From an uncultured Alphaproteobacteria bacterium (GTDB taxonomy: Bacteria > Pseudomonadota > Alphaproteobacteria > SP197), in NCBI GenBank assembly GCA_958295695.1, contig OY282363.1, positions 2,174,225 through 2,238,224 of the forward strand: a DNA stretch of 64,000 bases. The letters run 5' to 3'. Positions 46,246 through 56,988 of the stretch are shown in pieces. The position numbers were made by a program, and so were the translations under genes. The first letter of the stretch is position 1, and each line of letters starts with the position of its first letter. The notes beneath the pieces are model-generated. The model was not told the origin of the DNA. It did not search any database and saw only the letters and a list, made by a program, of their open reading frames with translations.

Positions 46246-47594
46246 CGCCTGCCGCCGCGCCCCTTGAGCCTGGCCTTCCTGATCAGGCCCTCGTACTGGT
46301 GGGCCAGCAGGTGGGACTGGATTTGCGCCACCGTGTCCATCGTCACCGTGACGCAGATCAGCAGCGACGTGCCGCCCAGGAGAATCGGCAGGTTGTGCGA
46401 GCCGATCAGGTACTCGGGGATCAGGCAGACGATCGTCAGATAGACCGCGCCCACGGTCGTGAGCCTGGTCAGCACGTAATCGAGGTATTCGGCCGTGTTC
46501 TTGCCGGGCCGAATTCCGGGCACGAATCCGCCGTTCTTGCGCAGGTTGTCGGCCGTGTCGGACGGGTTGAAGACCACCGCGGTGTAGAAGAAGCAGAAGA
46601 ACACGATGGCCGCGCCGAAGATCGAGAGATAGAGCAGTTCGCCGCGCCCCAGAAGACGCGTGATCTCCGTCAGCCAGTCCGATCCGCTGCCGGCGGCCGA
46701 GAAACTGGCGAAGGTCGCGGGCATCAGCAGGATCGAGCTTGCGAAGATCGGCGGGATGACGCCGGCGGTGTTCAGCTTGAGCGGCAGGTGCGAGCTTTCG
46801 CCGCCGAACATGCGGCTGCCCACTTGGCGCTTCGGGTACTGCACGACGATGCGGCGCTGGGCCCGCTCCATCCAGACGATCCAGTAGATCAGCAGCGCCC
46901 CGCCGATCAGGATCGCCATGATCGCGAAGGCCGACAGCCCGCCGACGCGGCCCTGCTCCAGGAGCTGGGCGAGCGAGGTCGGGAAACTCGCCACGATGCC
47001 GGCGAAGATGATGAGCGAGACGCCGTTGCCCACGCCGCGCTGGGTGATCTGCTCGCCCAGCCACAAGAGGAACATGGTGCCGCCCACGAGCGTCACGACG
47101 GTCGTGAAACGGAAGAAGAGCCCGGGATCGATCACCGCCGAACCCATGCTGCCCGTCATCGATTCCAGCCCGACCGCGATCCCGTAGCCCTGAACCACGC
47201 ACAGCAGCACCGTGAGGTAGCGCGTGTACTGGTTCATCTTCTTGCGGCCCGATTCGCCCTCCTTCTTGAGCTGGTCGAGCTTGGGCGAGACCGCCGTCAT
47301 CAACTGCATGATGATGGAGGCGGAGATATAGGGCATGACGTTGAGCGCGAAGATCGTCATGCGCTCCAGCGCGCCGCCGGCGAACATGTTGAACATGTCC
47401 AGGATGCCGCCGGCCTGCTGGTCGAAGATGTCGCTCAGTATCCGCGGGTCGACGCCCGGAACCGGGATGTAGGTGCCGAGCCGATAGACGATCAAGGCGC
47501 CCAGGGTGAACCACAGTCGCTTCTTGAGTTCGGTCGCCTTGCCGAATGCTCCGAGATTGAGCTGGCGGGCGAACTGTTCGGCCTGGGACGCCAT
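46242..47594 (-). CDS. secY: Protein translocase subunit SecY
   Basis: Central pore of the Sec translocon. The 450-residue product has ten transmembrane segments, with the N-terminal RLWFTLGALIVYRLGTYIPVPGV-type start (KKRLWFTLGALIVYRLG), the plug region after PGVDPRI, AIVFFCFFYTAVVFNPSDTA and the cytoplasmic loop FVPGIRPGKNTAEYLD that contacts SecA and ribosomes. Follows rplO with a 17-bp gap and overlaps adk. Confidence 0.98.
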   Translation of the reverse strand: MASQAEQFARQLNLGAFGKATELKKRLWFTLGALIVYRLGTYIPVPGVDPRILSDIFDQQAGGILDMFNMFAGGALERMTIFALNVMPYISASIIMQLMTAVSPKLDQLKKEGESGRKKMNQYTRYLTVLLCVVQGYGIAVGLESMTGSMGSAVIDPGLFFRFTTVVTLVGGTMFLLWLGEQITQRGVGNGVSLIIFAGIVASFPTSLAQLLEQGRVGGLSAFAIMAILIGGALLIYWIVWMERAQRRIVVQYPKRQVGSRMFGGESSHLPLKLNTAGVIPPIFASSILLMPATFASFSAAGSGSDWLTEITRLLGRGELLYLSIFGAAIVFFCFFYTAVVFNPSDTADNLRKNGGFVPGIRPGKNTAEYLDYVLTRLTTVGAVYLTIVCLIPEYLIGSHNLPILLGGTSLLICVTVTMDTVAQIQSHLLAHQYEGLIRKARLKGRGGRR

Positions 47595-47611
47595 GGAGCG
47601 GGAGGCCGTCC

Positions 47612-48115
47612 CTACTCTTCGGTCCCGGCGGCGGCTTCGGCCGCGCCGTCCCTGGCGGCGACGGTCACGGTCACCGTTCCACCAGCCTTTTCGACCGCGG
47701 CCACGGCGGACTTCGTCGCGCCGGCGACCGTGATCTCGATCCTGGCCCTGATCCCGCCGCGCCCGAGCAGGCGCACGCCGTCGCGTTCGCGCCTGACGAC
47801 CCCGGCGGTCTTGAGCGCGGCGCCGTCGATCGGGACGGCCGCGTCGAGCTTGCCGGCGTCGATGGCTTGTTGAATGCGGTCGACGTTGACGCCGACATAG
47901 TTTCGCCTGCTCGGATTCGTGAAGCCGCGCATCGGCAGGCGACGGTAGATCGGCATCTGGCCGCCCTCGAAGTTGGCGACGGCCACGCCCGAGCGCGATG
48001 TCTGGCCCTTGTGGCCGCGCCCGCCGGTCTTGCCCAGGCCCGAGCCGATGCCGCGTCCGCGGCGCTTCCTGGCGCGGGCGGCGCTCTTGTTGTCGCGAAT
48101 GTCGTTGAGTTTCAT
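47612..48115 (-). CDS. rplO: 50S ribosomal protein L15
   Basis: The 167-residue product starts [20 protein letters not shown] and has [22 protein letters not shown], the invariant glycine-rich arm of L15, plus the [13 protein letters not shown] segment. The C-terminal ~20 residues are Ala/Glu-rich and variable. Start is two bases after the rpmD stop. Confidence 0.98.
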   Translation of the reverse strand: MKLNDIRDNKSAARARKRRGRGIGSGLGKTGGRGHKGQTSRSGVAVANFEGGQMPIYRRLPMRGFTNPSRRNYVGVNVDRIQQAIDAGKLDAAVPIDGAALKTAGVVRRERDGVRLLGRGGIRARIEITVAGATKSAVAAVEKAGGTVTVTVAARDGAAEAAAGTEE

Positions 48116-48117
48116 GG

Positions 48118-48318
48118 TCAGACTTCTTCCCAGCGCACCAGGTGGCGCACCTTGCCGATCATGCCGCGCACCGCGGGCGTGTCTTCCAGTTCGCGTGTGC
48201 GGCGCATCCTGCCGAGGCCCAGACCGATCAGCGTCTCGCGCTGGTCGGCCGGCCGGCCGATGGGGCTCCCGGTCTGCGTCACGCGCAGACGCTTGCCCGC
48301 CGCTTGCTTCTCCGCCAT
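48118..48318 (-). CDS. rpmD: 50S ribosomal protein L30
   Basis: The 66-residue product has [38 protein letters not shown] and [15 protein letters not shown], matching bacterial L30. ATG 48318 follows rpsE by five bases; longer in-frame starts lie inside rpsE. Confidence 0.96.
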   Translation of the reverse strand: MAEKQAAGKRLRVTQTGSPIGRPADQRETLIGLGLGRMRRTRELEDTPAVRGMIGKVRHLVRWEEV

Positions 48319-48323
48319 GGCGG

Positions 48324-48911
48324 TCAACCCTCCGCCGCGCGCTCGGAGGGCCGCCCCAGGACCTCGGCGACCTTCTTGTTGCGTTTGGCGGCCACGGCGC
48401 GCGGCGACACGGTCCGGGTCAGCGCGTCGAACGTCGCCTTGACCATGTTGTGCGGGTTGGCGCTGCCCGTGGATTTGCACACCACGTCCTGGGCGCCCAG
48501 CGCTTCGAACACCGCCCGCATCGGTCCGCCCGCGATGACGCCCGTGCCCGGAGGCGCCGTACGCAGCACGACATGGCCGGCGCCATAGCGGCCCTTGACG
48601 TCGTGGTGCAGCGTGCGGCCCTCGCGCAGCGGCACGCGGATCATGCCGCGCTTGGCCTGCTCGGTCGCCTTGCGGATGGCCTCGGGCACCTCGCGGGCCT
48701 TGCCCGCGCCGTGGCCGACCCGGCCCTTCCGATCGCCGACGACGACGAGCGCCGCGAAACCGAAGCGACGGCCACCCTTCACCACCTTGGCCACGCGGTT
48801 GATGCTCACGAGCTTCTCGAGAAACTCGCTGCCTTCCTGGTTGTCGCCCTCGTTGCCGCCACGGCGTCCGCCGCGACCGCCCCCGCGCTGCTTGCGTCCC
48901 GTCACCGCCAT
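48324..48911 (-). CDS. rpsE: 30S ribosomal protein S5
   Basis: Translational-fidelity protein of the small subunit. The 195-residue product has a Gly/Arg-rich N-terminal extension ([13 protein letters not shown]), then [19 protein letters not shown], the [19 protein letters not shown] helix and [12 protein letters not shown]-like [21 protein letters not shown], with [16 protein letters not shown] near the end. The N-terminal extension is common in alphaproteobacteria. Confidence 0.97.
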   Translation of the reverse strand: MAVTGRKQRGGGRGGRRGGNEGDNQEGSEFLEKLVSINRVAKVVKGGRRFGFAALVVVGDRKGRVGHGAGKAREVPEAIRKATEQAKRGMIRVPLREGRTLHHDVKGRYGAGHVVLRTAPPGTGVIAGGPMRAVFEALGAQDVVCKSTGSANPHNMVKATFDALTRTVSPRAVAAKRNKKVAEVLGRPSERAAEG

Positions 48912-48943
48912 CGTATCCGTTCCTTTTCTCTTGCCGCGCCGGC

Positions 48944-49306
48944 TCAGAACTTCAGTCCGCCTTCGCGGGCGGCTTCGGCCAAGGCCTTCAACCGGCCGTG
49001 ATAGCGGAATCCGCCGCGGTCGAAGACGACCTCGGCAACGCCCGCGGCCGTGGCCCGTTCGGCGATCGCTTTCCCGACCCTGGCCGCCGCCTCGACATTG
49101 GCGCCCGTCGCCGCGTCGCCGCGCATGTCCGTCTCCAGGCTCGAGGCCGAGGCCAGGGTGTGGCCGGCCGCGTCGTCGATGACCTGGGCGTAGATGTGCT
49201 TGCCGGAGCGGAACACCGAAAGCCGCGGCCTGCCGTTCGCGGCGGCGCGGACCTTGCCCCGGATGCGGCGGGTGCGCCGCGCGTGCATGTCTCTCGCGGT
49301 CTTCAT
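48944..49306 (-). CDS. rplR: 50S ribosomal protein L18
   Basis: 5S rRNA-binding protein. The 120-residue product has [40 protein letters not shown] and the late [20 protein letters not shown], all standard L18 features. It starts six bases after rplF. Confidence 0.98.
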   Translation of the reverse strand: MKTARDMHARRTRRIRGKVRAAANGRPRLSVFRSGKHIYAQVIDDAAGHTLASASSLETDMRGDAATGANVEAAARVGKAIAERATAAGVAEVVFDRGGFRYHGRLKALAEAAREGGLKF

Positions 49307-49312
49307 GGCGGC

Positions 49313-49846
49313 CTACTTTTTCTTGCCTTCCTTGCGCAGTACGTATTCGCCCTTGTAGCGGATGCCCTTGCCCTTGTAAGGCTCGGGCGGCCTCCAGCCG
49401 CGGATGTCCGACGCGACCTGGCCCACGCGCTGCTTGTCCATGCCCGAAACCACGATCTCGGTCTGGCTCGGGCACGCGATGCCGATGCCTTCCGGCGCCG
49501 GGATCTCGATATCGTGGCTGTAGCCGAGCTGCAGCTTCAACGTCGCGCCCTGCATCTGCGCGCGGTAGCCGACCCCCTGGATTTCGAGTCTGCGCTCGAA
49601 GCCCTCGGTCACGCCGGTGACCATGGCCTGGATGTTCGCGCGTGTCGTGCCCCACAGCGCCCGGGCCCGTGTCGAATCGCCGTTCGGCGTCACCACGATC
49701 CGCCGGTCCTCCACCGCGACGGCGACATCGGGCAGGATGCGCCGACGCAAAGCGCCGTTCCTGCCCTTCACCTCGACGCGACCGTCCGCGATCGAGACCT
49801 CGACCCCGGAGGGGATTTCGACGGCGTTCTTGCCTACGCGTGACAT
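49313..49846 (-). CDS. rplF: 50S ribosomal protein L6
   Basis: Stalk-base protein near the factor-binding site. The 177-residue product starts [17 protein letters not shown] and has two similar domains, with [33 protein letters not shown] and the [20 protein letters not shown] signature. ATG 49846 is the family start. Confidence 0.98.
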   Translation of the reverse strand: MSRVGKNAVEIPSGVEVSIADGRVEVKGRNGALRRRILPDVAVAVEDRRIVVTPNGDSTRARALWGTTRANIQAMVTGVTEGFERRLEIQGVGYRAQMQGATLKLQLGYSHDIEIPAPEGIGIACPSQTEIVVSGMDKQRVGQVASDIRGWRPPEPYKGKGIRYKGEYVLRKEGKKK

Positions 49847-49874
49847 GTTTCCTTCCCCAGCCTCGCGGCGTTCC

Positions 49875-50273
49875 TCAGAACACCTTGCACAGGACTTCGC
49901 CGCCGACATTCGCGGCGCGGGCCTCGTGGTCGGTCATGACGCCCTTGGGCGTCGAAACGATGGTGACGCCGAGTCCGCCATAGACGCGCGGCATCTCGCG
50001 CACGTTGGAATAGACCCGGCGGCCCGGCTTGCTGATGCGTCCGATCTCGCGGATGACCGGCTCGCCTTCGTAGTACTTGAGCTCGATCACCAGCTCCGGT
50101 TTCGGCGTGTCGACGCCGTCACGGCGGTAGTCGCGAATGTAGCCCTCGCGCTTGAGCACGGAAAGCACGTTCTCCTTCAGCTTCGAGGCCGGGCAGTTCA
50201 CCCGCGCCTTGCGGCGCATGTGTCCGTTCCTGATGCGGGCGAGCATGTCGCCGAGGGGATCCGTCATCGTCAT
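49875..50273 (-). CDS. rpsH: 30S ribosomal protein S8
   Basis: 16S rRNA-binding protein that represses spc-operon translation in other bacteria. The 132-residue product has [38 protein letters not shown] and the end [20 protein letters not shown], matching S8. Start MTMTDPLGD at 50273; an internal ATG two codons later is equally possible. Confidence 0.97.
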   Translation of the reverse strand: MTMTDPLGDMLARIRNGHMRRKARVNCPASKLKENVLSVLKREGYIRDYRRDGVDTPKPELVIELKYYEGEPVIREIGRISKPGRRVYSNVREMPRVYGGLGVTIVSTPKGVMTDHEARAANVGGEVLCKVF

Positions 50274-50284
50274 GAACGCCCTCC

Positions 50285-50590
50285 TTACCAGCTCGACTTG
50301 ACCACGCCGGGAATCATCCCGTCGGAGGCCAGTTCGCGAAGCGAGACGCGGGACATGGCGAACTTGCGGTGATAGCCGCGCGGCCGGCCGGTCACGCCGC
50401 AGCGGTTGCGCACGCGAACCCCGGCGGAGTTGCGCGGCAGTCTGGCGAGCTCCAGCCGCGCCTGGAAACGCTCCTCGATCGGCAGGTCGCGGTTGTTCGC
50501 GGTCTCGAGAAGCGCCGTGCGTCTGGCGGCGTACTTCGCCACCAGACGCTTGCGCCTGTTGTTCTTCTCGATGGCGCTTTTCTTGGCCAT
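50285..50590 (-). CDS. rpsN: 30S ribosomal protein S14
   Basis: The 101-residue product is the long, zinc-free form (no Cys-x2-Cys pairs): [40 protein letters not shown] and [19 protein letters not shown]. It starts 25 bases after the rplE stop. Confidence 0.98.
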   Translation of the reverse strand: MAKKSAIEKNNRRKRLVAKYAARRTALLETANNRDLPIEERFQARLELARLPRNSAGVRVRNRCGVTGRPRGYHRKFAMSRVSLRELASDGMIPGVVKSSW

Positions 50591-50615
50591 ATCGTTTCCC
50601 TTCGAACCGCTTGGG

Positions 50616-51164
50616 TCAGTTCTTGACGAACGGCATCCGGAAACCGTCGAGAAGCGCGTGGGCCTCGTCGTCGGTCTTCGCCGTCGTGCAGATGACGATG
50701 TCGAGCCCCCGGATTCGACCCACCCGGTCGTAGTCGATCTCCGGAAAGACGATCTGTTCCTTGAGCCCCATGGCGTAGTTGCCCCGGCCATCGAAGCTCC
50801 TGCCGCTGACGCCGCGGAAGTCGCGCACGCGGGGCAGCGCGATGTTCACGAGACGATCGAGGAACTCGTACATGCGAGCGCCGCGCAGCGTGACCTTCGC
50901 GCCCACGGCCATGCCCTCGCGCAGTTTGAAGTTCGCGATCGACTTCTTGGCCCGGGTGGTGACCGCCTTCTGGCCGGCGATCAGCGTGAGCTCCTCCGTC
51001 GCGCTCTCGATCTGCTTGGAATCGGCGACGCCCTCGCCCACGCCCATGTTCAGCACGATCTTGTCGAGCCTGGGCGCGGCGTGGATGTTCGTGTAGCGGA
51101 ACTTCTCCATCAGCGTCGGGCGGACCGTCTGCGTGTAGTGTTCCCTGAGCCTCGCGGTGGCCAT
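50616..51164 (-). CDS. rplE: 50S ribosomal protein L5
   Basis: 5S rRNA-binding protein of the central protuberance. The 182-residue product has [52 protein letters not shown] and [17 protein letters not shown] near the end, standard L5 features. Confidence 0.98.
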   Translation of the reverse strand: MATARLREHYTQTVRPTLMEKFRYTNIHAAPRLDKIVLNMGVGEGVADSKQIESATEELTLIAGQKAVTTRAKKSIANFKLREGMAVGAKVTLRGARMYEFLDRLVNIALPRVRDFRGVSGRSFDGRGNYAMGLKEQIVFPEIDYDRVGRIRGLDIVICTTAKTDDEAHALLDGFRMPFVKN

Positions 51165-51178
51165 ATCGAGCGTTCCGT

Positions 51179-51496
51179 TCAGGTGTCGATCATTTCGCCG
51201 GAGCGGCGCGCCACGCGCACTTTGCGGCCATCGTCCAGCGTCCGGAAGCCGACGCGCGTCGGCTTGCCATCCTTCGGGTCGGCGAGCGCGAGGTTCGACA
51301 GGTGGATCGAAAGCTCCTTGTCCTCGATGCCGCCCGGCGCCGTCTGGGTGGGCTTCTGGTGGCGGCGCGCCATGTTGACGCCGTTCACGATCGCCCTGTT
51401 TTCCCTGGGCAGGACCTTCAGCACGTCGCCCTCGCGGCCCCGGTCTCGGCCCGACAGCACGACCACCCGGTCGCCCTTCCTGATCCTGGCGGCCAT
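51179..51496 (-). CDS. rplX: 50S ribosomal protein L24
   Basis: Assembly-initiator protein near the tunnel exit. The 105-residue product has the KOW motif [20 protein letters not shown], then [20 protein letters not shown] and [20 protein letters not shown]. It abuts rplN (one base between). Confidence 0.98.
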   Translation of the reverse strand: MAARIRKGDRVVVLSGRDRGREGDVLKVLPRENRAIVNGVNMARRHQKPTQTAPGGIEDKELSIHLSNLALADPKDGKPTRVGFRTLDDGRKVRVARRSGEMIDT

Positions 51497-51497
51497 C

Positions 51498-51866
51498 TCA
51501 GAGCACCTCCGGAGCCAGCGAGATGATCTTCATGAACTTCCGGCCGCGCAGCTCGCGCGTGACCGGACCGAAGATACGGGTGCCGATCGGCTCGTTCTGG
51601 CGGTTGACGATGACGGCCGCGTTGCGGTCGAAGCGCAGCGCGCTGCCGTCGGGCCGGCGGATCTCCTTGGCTGTGCGCACGATCACGGCGCGCGCCACAT
51701 CGCCCTTCTTGACGCGCTGGCCGGGCTGCGCCTCCTTGACCGAGACCACGATGATGTCGCCCACGCTCGCCGTCTTGCGTTTCGATCCGCCCAGGACCTT
51801 GATGCACTGGACGCGCTTGGCGCCGGAGTTGTCGGCGACATCCAGGTTGGTTTCCTGCTGAATCAT
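51498..51866 (-). CDS. rplN: 50S ribosomal protein L14
   Basis: The 122-residue product starts [20 protein letters not shown] and has [33 protein letters not shown] and [15 protein letters not shown], matching L14 throughout. ATG 51866 is the family start; a longer frame exists upstream but lacks conservation. Confidence 0.98.
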   Translation of the reverse strand: MIQQETNLDVADNSGAKRVQCIKVLGGSKRKTASVGDIIVVSVKEAQPGQRVKKGDVARAVIVRTAKEIRRPDGSALRFDRNAAVIVNRQNEPIGTRIFGPVTRELRGRKFMKIISLAPEVL

Positions 51867-51889
51867 CTCCCGCGTCCCCGCAAACCGCG

Positions 51890-52126
51890 TCAGGCTTCGT
51901 CCCGCACCACGGCCCAGCGCTTCAGCCTGGACACGGGCGCGCACTCGATGATCCGGACCTTGTCTCCGACGCTGACCGCGTTGCCCTCGTCATGGGCGTG
52001 GTAGCGCTTCGACCGGCGGATGGTCTTCTTGTAGAGCGGGTGCTTCATCAGCCGTTCGACGTTGACCACGACGGTCTTGTCGCCGGACTTGCTGGTGACC
52101 ACTCCCTGCATCACGCGACGCGGCAT
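51890..52126 (-). CDS. rpsQ: 30S ribosomal protein S17
   Basis: The 78-residue product has [40 protein letters not shown] and [20 protein letters not shown], the S17 OB-fold pattern. It starts 12 bases after rpmC. Confidence 0.98.
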   Translation of the reverse strand: MPRRVMQGVVTSKSGDKTVVVNVERLMKHPLYKKTIRRSKRYHAHDEGNAVSVGDKVRIIECAPVSRLKRWAVVRDEA

Positions 52127-52138
52127 GGCTCCGTTCCC

Positions 52139-52336
52139 TTACGATCCACCCGGGGCGTTTCGGCCCCGAATGGTCTCGATGCGCGCGATGTCGCGGCGGA
52201 CCTGCCGCATGCGCGCGGTGTTCTCCAACTGGCCGCTCGCCTGCCGGAAACGCAGGTTGAACAGCTCCTTCTTCAGCGTCAGCAGCTCGTCCTTCATCTG
52301 GTCGGGGCTCATGGCGCGTACGTCGGCCGCCTTCAT
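52139..52336 (-). CDS. rpmC: 50S ribosomal protein L29
   Basis: The 65-residue product has the two-helix L29 pattern: [40 protein letters not shown] and [13 protein letters not shown]. It starts 12 bases after rplP. Confidence 0.97.
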   Translation of the reverse strand: MKAADVRAMSPDQMKDELLTLKKELFNLRFRQASGQLENTARMRQVRRDIARIETIRGRNAPGGS

Positions 52337-52348
52337 CGCCGCCTCCCC

Positions 52349-52759
52349 CTAGTGCAGCCGCTGAATGAACTTGACCGGAAGCGGCAGCTTGGCCGCGCCC
52401 AGGCGGATGGCCTCGCGCGCGACGGTCTCGTCGACGCCGTCGAGCTCGAACATGACGCGGCCCGGTTTCACGCGGCACATCCAGTACTCGGGCGAGCCCT
52501 TGCCCTTGCCCATGCGCACCTCGGCGGGCTTGGTCGACACCGGAACGTCCGGAAAGACCGTGACCCACACCCGGCCGGCGCGCTTCATGTAGCGCGTGAT
52601 GGCCCGCCGGGCGGCTTCGATCTGGCGCGCGGTGATACGGCCCGCGGCCTGCGCCTTCATGCCGTAGGAGCCGAAGTTCAGGGTCGTATGGCCCTTGGCG
52701 GCGCCGTGGATGCGGCCCTTTTGCGCCTTGCGGAACTTCGTGCGTTTCGGACTCAGCAT
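52349..52759 (-). CDS. rplP: 50S ribosomal protein L16
   Basis: A-site-proximal protein of the large subunit. The 136-residue product starts [19 protein letters not shown] and has [40 protein letters not shown] and [20 protein letters not shown], standard L16. Confidence 0.98.
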   Translation of the reverse strand: MLSPKRTKFRKAQKGRIHGAAKGHTTLNFGSYGMKAQAAGRITARQIEAARRAITRYMKRAGRVWVTVFPDVPVSTKPAEVRMGKGKGSPEYWMCRVKPGRVMFELDGVDETVAREAIRLGAAKLPLPVKFIQRLH

Positions 52760-52775
52760 CTCTCGATTCCTCCGG

Positions 52776-53465
52776 TCAGGCGCGCGCCTGACCGCCCTGG
52801 GCCTCGGTCTCGCGTTTCTCGTGCGCCAGCGGGTCGTGCGCGAAGATCTCGCCCTTGAACACCCACGCCTTGATGCCCAGCGAACCGTAGGCCGTGTTCG
52901 CCGTGACCCGTCCGAAATCGATGTCGGCGCGCAACGTGTGAAGCGGCACACGGCCTTCGCGGTACCACTCGACACGGGCGATCTCGGCGCCGCCGAGACG
53001 GCCGCCGACGTTGATTCGGATGCCCTCCGCGCCCAAGCGCATGGCCGACTGGACGGCGCGCTTCATGGCGCGGCGGAAGGAGATACGCCGCTCGAGCTGC
53101 TGGGCGACATTCTCGGCGACGAGATAAGCGTCGATTTCCGGCTTGCGTATCTCGACGATGTTCACCGTCACCTCGGATTCGGTCATCTTCTGAAGGTTCT
53201 TCTTCAGCCTCTCGATGTCCGCGCCCCGCTTGCCGATCACCACGCCCGGCCGCGCCGTGTGGATCGAGACGCGGACCTTGGCCGCCTGACGCTCGACCAC
53301 GACCCTGCTGACGCCGGCCTGGGCGAGCCGCTTGCGCACATATCCGCGGATCGCGAGATCCTCGTGCAGGATGCTGGCGTATTCCGCGCCGTCCGCGTAC
53401 CAGCGCGAGTTCCAGGTGCGGTTGATGCCGAGCCGGAGCCCGATCGGGTTGACCTTGTGTCCCAT
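52776..53465 (-). CDS. rpsC: 30S ribosomal protein S3
   Basis: mRNA-entry protein with KH domain. The 229-residue product starts [20 protein letters not shown], has the KH motif [17 protein letters not shown] and the C-terminal [20 protein letters not shown]. Its start overlaps the rplV stop by one base (TGATG type). Confidence 0.98.
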   Translation of the reverse strand: MGHKVNPIGLRLGINRTWNSRWYADGAEYASILHEDLAIRGYVRKRLAQAGVSRVVVERQAAKVRVSIHTARPGVVIGKRGADIERLKKNLQKMTESEVTVNIVEIRKPEIDAYLVAENVAQQLERRISFRRAMKRAVQSAMRLGAEGIRINVGGRLGGAEIARVEWYREGRVPLHTLRADIDFGRVTANTAYGSLGIKAWVFKGEIFAHDPLAHEKRETEAQGGQARA

Positions 53466-53848
53466 CAGTCCTCGCTCCCCGCGACCTCGCGCACGACGAT
53501 CTCGATGTTGCTGAAGTCCTTGCGGTAGGGATGGACGCGGCCGCGGCCCGCCGGGCGGAAACGGCGCATCTTCAGGCTCTGGCCGACCGACGCGCGGGCC
53601 ACCACCAGGTTGTCGACGTCGAGCCCGTGGTTGTTCTCCGCGTTCGCGATAGCCGACTGCAACGCCTTCCTGACGTCGACCGCGATGCGGCGCTTCGAGA
53701 AAACGAGCTCGGTGAGCGCCTTGGAAACCGGCTTGCCGCGTATCTGCTCGGCCACGAGGTTCAGCTTGCGCGCGCTCGTGCGCAGCGAACGCGCCATGGC
53801 GCGCGCCTCGTTGTCGGGAAGCCGGCGATCCGGGCCGCGCTTGCCCAT
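53465..53848 (-). CDS. rplV: 50S ribosomal protein L22
   Basis: Lines the exit tunnel; its hairpin is a macrolide-contact site. The 127-residue product has [38 protein letters not shown] and [19 protein letters not shown] (hairpin region at the C-terminus). It follows rpsS by four bases. Confidence 0.98.
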   Translation of the reverse strand: MGKRGPDRRLPDNEARAMARSLRTSARKLNLVAEQIRGKPVSKALTELVFSKRRIAVDVRKALQSAIANAENNHGLDVDNLVVARASVGQSLKMRRFRPAGRGRVHPYRKDFSNIEIVVREVAGSED

Positions 53849-53852
53849 CGCC

Positions 53853-54131
53853 CTAGCCCCTCCTCGACTTCTTGTCGGCGGCGTGGCCGTAGTAGGTCCG
53901 TGTCGGCGAGAATTCGCCGAACTTGTGGCCCACCATGTTCTCGGTCACGAGCACCGGCAGATGCTTCTTGCCGTTGTGGACGCCGAAGGTCAGGCCGACG
54001 AACTGCGGCATGATGGTCGAACGGCGCGACCAGGTCTTGATGACCTCCTTGCGTCCGGACTCGCGCACGGCCTCGGCCTTCTTCAGCAGATAGCCATCCA
54101 CGAACGGACCCTTCCAGACGGAACGAGACAC
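53853..54131 (-). CDS. rpsS: 30S ribosomal protein S19
   Basis: The 92-residue product starts [20 protein letters not shown] and has [39 protein letters not shown] and a basic end, standard S19. Confidence 0.98.
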   Translation of the reverse strand: MSRSVWKGPFVDGYLLKKAEAVRESGRKEVIKTWSRRSTIMPQFVGLTFGVHNGKKHLPVLVTENMVGHKFGEFSPTRTYYGHAADKKSRRG

Positions 54132-54143
54132 CCCGGTGCCCTC

Positions 54144-54977
54144 CTAGCGCTTCTTGCGGTGGCGGCGCGCGATGATGAGCCTGTCGCTCGCCTTCTTGCC
54201 GCGGGTGCGCGCGCCCTTGGTCGGCTTGCCCCACGGTGTGACCGGATGACGGCCGCCGCTGGTGCGACCCTCGCCGCCGCCATGGGGATGATCGATCGGG
54301 TTCATGACCACGCCGCGCACCGAGGGACGCTTGCCCATCCAGCGCTTGCGGCCGGCCTTGCCGAGCTTGCGGTTCTGGTGGTCGGGGTTCGACACCGCGC
54401 CGATCGTGGCCATGCACTCGCCGCGGACCATGCGCATCTCGCCCGAACTCAGGCGAAGCTGGGCATAACCCTGGTCCTTGCCGACGAGCTGGGCGTAGTT
54501 GCCGGCCGAGCGTGCGATCTTGCCGCCGGCGCGCGCCTTCATCTCGATGTTGTGGACGATGGCGCCGACCGGGACGCCGCGCAGCGGCATGGCGTTTCCG
54601 GGGCGGATATCGACACGCTCGCCCGCGACCACCTTGTCGCCCGGCTGCAGACGCTGCGGCGCCAGGATGTAGGCCCGCTCGCCGTCCTCATAGAGGATCA
54701 GCGCGATATAGGCCGAACGGTTCGGGTCGTACTCCAACCGCTCGACGGTTCCCTCGACGTCGAACTTCCGGCGCTTGAAATCGACCAGACGGTAGCGGCG
54801 CTTATGACCGCCGCCACGATGGCGCATGGTGATGCGGCCGTGGACGTTGCGCCCGCCGTTCTTCTTCAGGCCCTCGGTCAGCTCCTTGGCCGGCTTGCCC
54901 TTGTGAAGGTGCGAACGGTCGACCCGGACCAGGCCGCGCTGGCCCGGCGTGACCGGCTTATGGGGCTTGAGCGCCAT
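54144..54977 (-). CDS. rplB: 50S ribosomal protein L2
   Basis: Peptidyl-transferase-centre protein. The 277-residue product has [38 protein letters not shown] and the C-terminal [20 protein letters not shown] with the functionally important His near residue 230. ATG 54977 is the family start. Confidence 0.98.
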   Translation of the reverse strand: MALKPHKPVTPGQRGLVRVDRSHLHKGKPAKELTEGLKKNGGRNVHGRITMRHRGGGHKRRYRLVDFKRRKFDVEGTVERLEYDPNRSAYIALILYEDGERAYILAPQRLQPGDKVVAGERVDIRPGNAMPLRGVPVGAIVHNIEMKARAGGKIARSAGNYAQLVGKDQGYAQLRLSSGEMRMVRGECMATIGAVSNPDHQNRKLGKAGRKRWMGKRPSVRGVVMNPIDHPHGGGEGRTSGGRHPVTPWGKPTKGARTRGKKASDRLIIARRHRKKR

Positions 54978-54979
54978 GG

Positions 54980-55273
54980 TCACACTCCCGTCGCGACATC
55001 GATCGCATGACCTTCGGCCAGGGTCACGATCGCCTTCTTGACCGCGTTGCGGCGACCGGTCCGGCCCCGGAACCGCTTGATCTTGCCCTGCTGGTTCAGC
55101 GTGTTCACCGCCGTGACCTCGACCTTGAAGAGCTCCTCGACGGCCTGTTTGATCTGGGGCTTCGTGGCCCGGCGATCGACGCGGAAGGTCACCTGGTTGT
55201 ATATGCTGCCCTGGGTCGACTTCTCGGTGATCACGGGGCTGCGGATGAGGTCGTAGCTTCTTGCCAGACTCAT
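54980..55273 (-). CDS. rplW: 50S ribosomal protein L23
   Basis: Tunnel-exit protein that docks signal recognition particle and trigger factor. The 97-residue product has [40 protein letters not shown] and [20 protein letters not shown]. Its start overlaps the rplD stop by four bases. Confidence 0.98.
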   Translation of the reverse strand: MSLARSYDLIRSPVITEKSTQGSIYNQVTFRVDRRATKPQIKQAVEELFKVEVTAVNTLNQQGKIKRFRGRTGRRNAVKKAIVTLAEGHAIDVATGV

Positions 55274-55890
55274 TTGAGCCTCTCCTCGAGCGCCGCGATG
55301 GCGTCCCTCGTGAGCACCAGTTTGTCGCGGCGGACGATGTCGTAGACATTGGCGCCGATGCTGGGCAGCACGTCGATGTCCGGGATGTTCGAAGCCGCGC
55401 GCGCGAAGTTCTCGTTCACGGCCGCGCCGTCGACGACCAGCGCGTTGGCGATACCCATGGCCGAAAGCCGCGCGACCAGATGTCTTGTCTTCGGCTCCTT
55501 CAGTTCGGCGTTCTCCAGGACCACCAGCTTGCCGTCGGCCCGCTTGGCCGAGAGCGCCGATTTCAGGCCCAGGGCGCGGACGCGTTTCGGCAGCTTGAAG
55601 GCGTGGCTGCGCTGGACCGGTCCGTGCGCGACCGCGCCGCCGCGAAAGATGTTGGTCTTGCGGCTGCCGTGGCGGGCCCGGCCGCCGCCCTTCTGGCGGC
55701 CGATCTTGGCCGTGCTGCCGACGACCTCGCCCGTCGATTTCGTCGTATGCGTGCCGGCGCGCCGCTTGGCGAGCTGCCAGTTGACGACGCGCGCCAGGAT
55801 GTCGGGCCGCGGCTCCACGCCGAACACATCGTTGCTGAGGTCGACGGAACCGGCCTTCTCGTTGTCGAGCGTGAGAACGTCGGTCTTCAT
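55270..55890 (-). CDS. rplD: 50S ribosomal protein L4
   Basis: Tunnel-constriction protein and, in enterobacteria, S10-operon repressor. The 206-residue product has [40 protein letters not shown] and [16 protein letters not shown], the L4 extended-loop region. ATG 55890 overlaps the rplC stop by four bases. Confidence 0.98.
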   Translation of the reverse strand: MKTDVLTLDNEKAGSVDLSNDVFGVEPRPDILARVVNWQLAKRRAGTHTTKSTGEVVGSTAKIGRQKGGGRARHGSRKTNIFRGGAVAHGPVQRSHAFKLPKRVRALGLKSALSAKRADGKLVVLENAELKEPKTRHLVARLSAMGIANALVVDGAAVNENFARAASNIPDIDVLPSIGANVYDIVRRDKLVLTRDAIAALEERLK

Positions 55891-56636
55891 GGCGTCGCGT
55901 CCCGCCCGTCCTCGCCGCGTTCCGAAGGCGCCTCGACGGCGGAGCTTTCGGACGGCCTGTTCTCCTCGACCAGCGCCGCGGGAAACGGCAGGCCGTCCGG
56001 GACGTCCGCCTTCACCGCGTCGGAAACCAGGACCCAGCCTTCCTTCGCGCCGGGAATGCCGCCGCGAACCAGGATCAGGCCGTTTTCGGCGTCGGTCGCG
56101 ACAACCTCCAGATTCTGGACGGTCACGCGCCTGTCGCCCATGTGGCCGGCCATCTTCTTGCCCTTCCACACGCGGCCCGGGTCCTGACTGTTGCCGGTCG
56201 AACCGTGAGCGCGGTGCGACACCGAGACGCCGTGGCTGGCGCGCATGCCGCTGAAGTTGTGCCGCTTCATGGAGCCCGCGAACCCGCGGCCCTTGGACGT
56301 CCCGGTCACGTCGACCTTCTGGCCGGCCACGAAGTGCTCCACCGAGATCCGGACGCCCACGGGCAGCACGGCGTCGTCGCTGACGCGGAACTCCGCGACC
56401 TTGCGCACGGGCTCCACGCCGGCCTTGGCGAACCGGCCGCGGTCGGCGCGGTTCAGGTGCTTCACCTTGGCCGGCCGCGCGCCGATCTGCAGGGCGACGT
56501 AGCCGTCGCGCTCCGTCGTGCGCTGGCCCACCACGCGGTTGTCCCGCGCCCGCAGGACGGTCACCGGGATGTGGCCGCCGTCGTCGGTGAAGATTCGACT
56601 CATGCCGACCTTCCTGGCGATCATGCCGGTGCGCAT
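55887..56636 (-). CDS. rplC: 50S ribosomal protein L3
   Basis: Peptidyl-transferase-adjacent protein. The 249-residue product starts [20 protein letters not shown] and has the methylated-Gln-type loop region [40 protein letters not shown] and [15 protein letters not shown]. About 25-30 C-terminal residues ([19 protein letters not shown]) form an acidic, low-complexity tail beyond the fold. It starts 10 bases after rpsJ. Confidence 0.98.
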   Translation of the reverse strand: MRTGMIARKVGMSRIFTDDGGHIPVTVLRARDNRVVGQRTTERDGYVALQIGARPAKVKHLNRADRGRFAKAGVEPVRKVAEFRVSDDAVLPVGVRISVEHFVAGQKVDVTGTSKGRGFAGSMKRHNFSGMRASHGVSVSHRAHGSTGNSQDPGRVWKGKKMAGHMGDRRVTVQNLEVVATDAENGLILVRGGIPGAKEGWVLVSDAVKADVPDGLPFPAALVEENRPSESSAVEAPSERGEDGRDATP

Positions 56637-56646
56637 CGCCTGCTCC

Positions 56647-56955
56647 TCAGAGCTTGATCTCGACGTCGACGCCGGCCGCGAGGTCGAGCTTCATGAGCGC
56701 ATCGACGGTCTGCGGCGTCGGCTCGACGATGTCGATCAAACGCTTGTGGGTGCGGATCTCGAACTGTTCGCGCGACTCCTTGTCGATATGGGGACCGCGC
56801 AGAACGGTGAACTTCCCGATATGCGTCGGCAACGGGATCGGCCCCCGCACCTGGGCTCCGGTCCGCTTGGCCGTGCCGACGATCTCGCTCGTCGACTGGT
56901 CGAGCAGCCGGTGGTCGAAGGCTTTCAGCCGAATGCGGATGTTCTGGCCCGCCAT
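56647..56955 (-). CDS. rpsJ: 30S ribosomal protein S10
   Basis: Ribosomal protein and NusE transcription-antitermination factor. The 102-residue product has [40 protein letters not shown] and [20 protein letters not shown]. Begins 33 bp after tuf, so the S10 genes probably continue the str transcript. Confidence 0.98.
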   Translation of the reverse strand: MAGQNIRIRLKAFDHRLLDQSTSEIVGTAKRTGAQVRGPIPLPTHIGKFTVLRGPHIDKESREQFEIRTHKRLIDIVEPTPQTVDALMKLDLAAGVDVEIKL

Positions 56956-56988
56956 GGCGCTTCTCCTGTCCCCCGCCCGTCCGCGGTT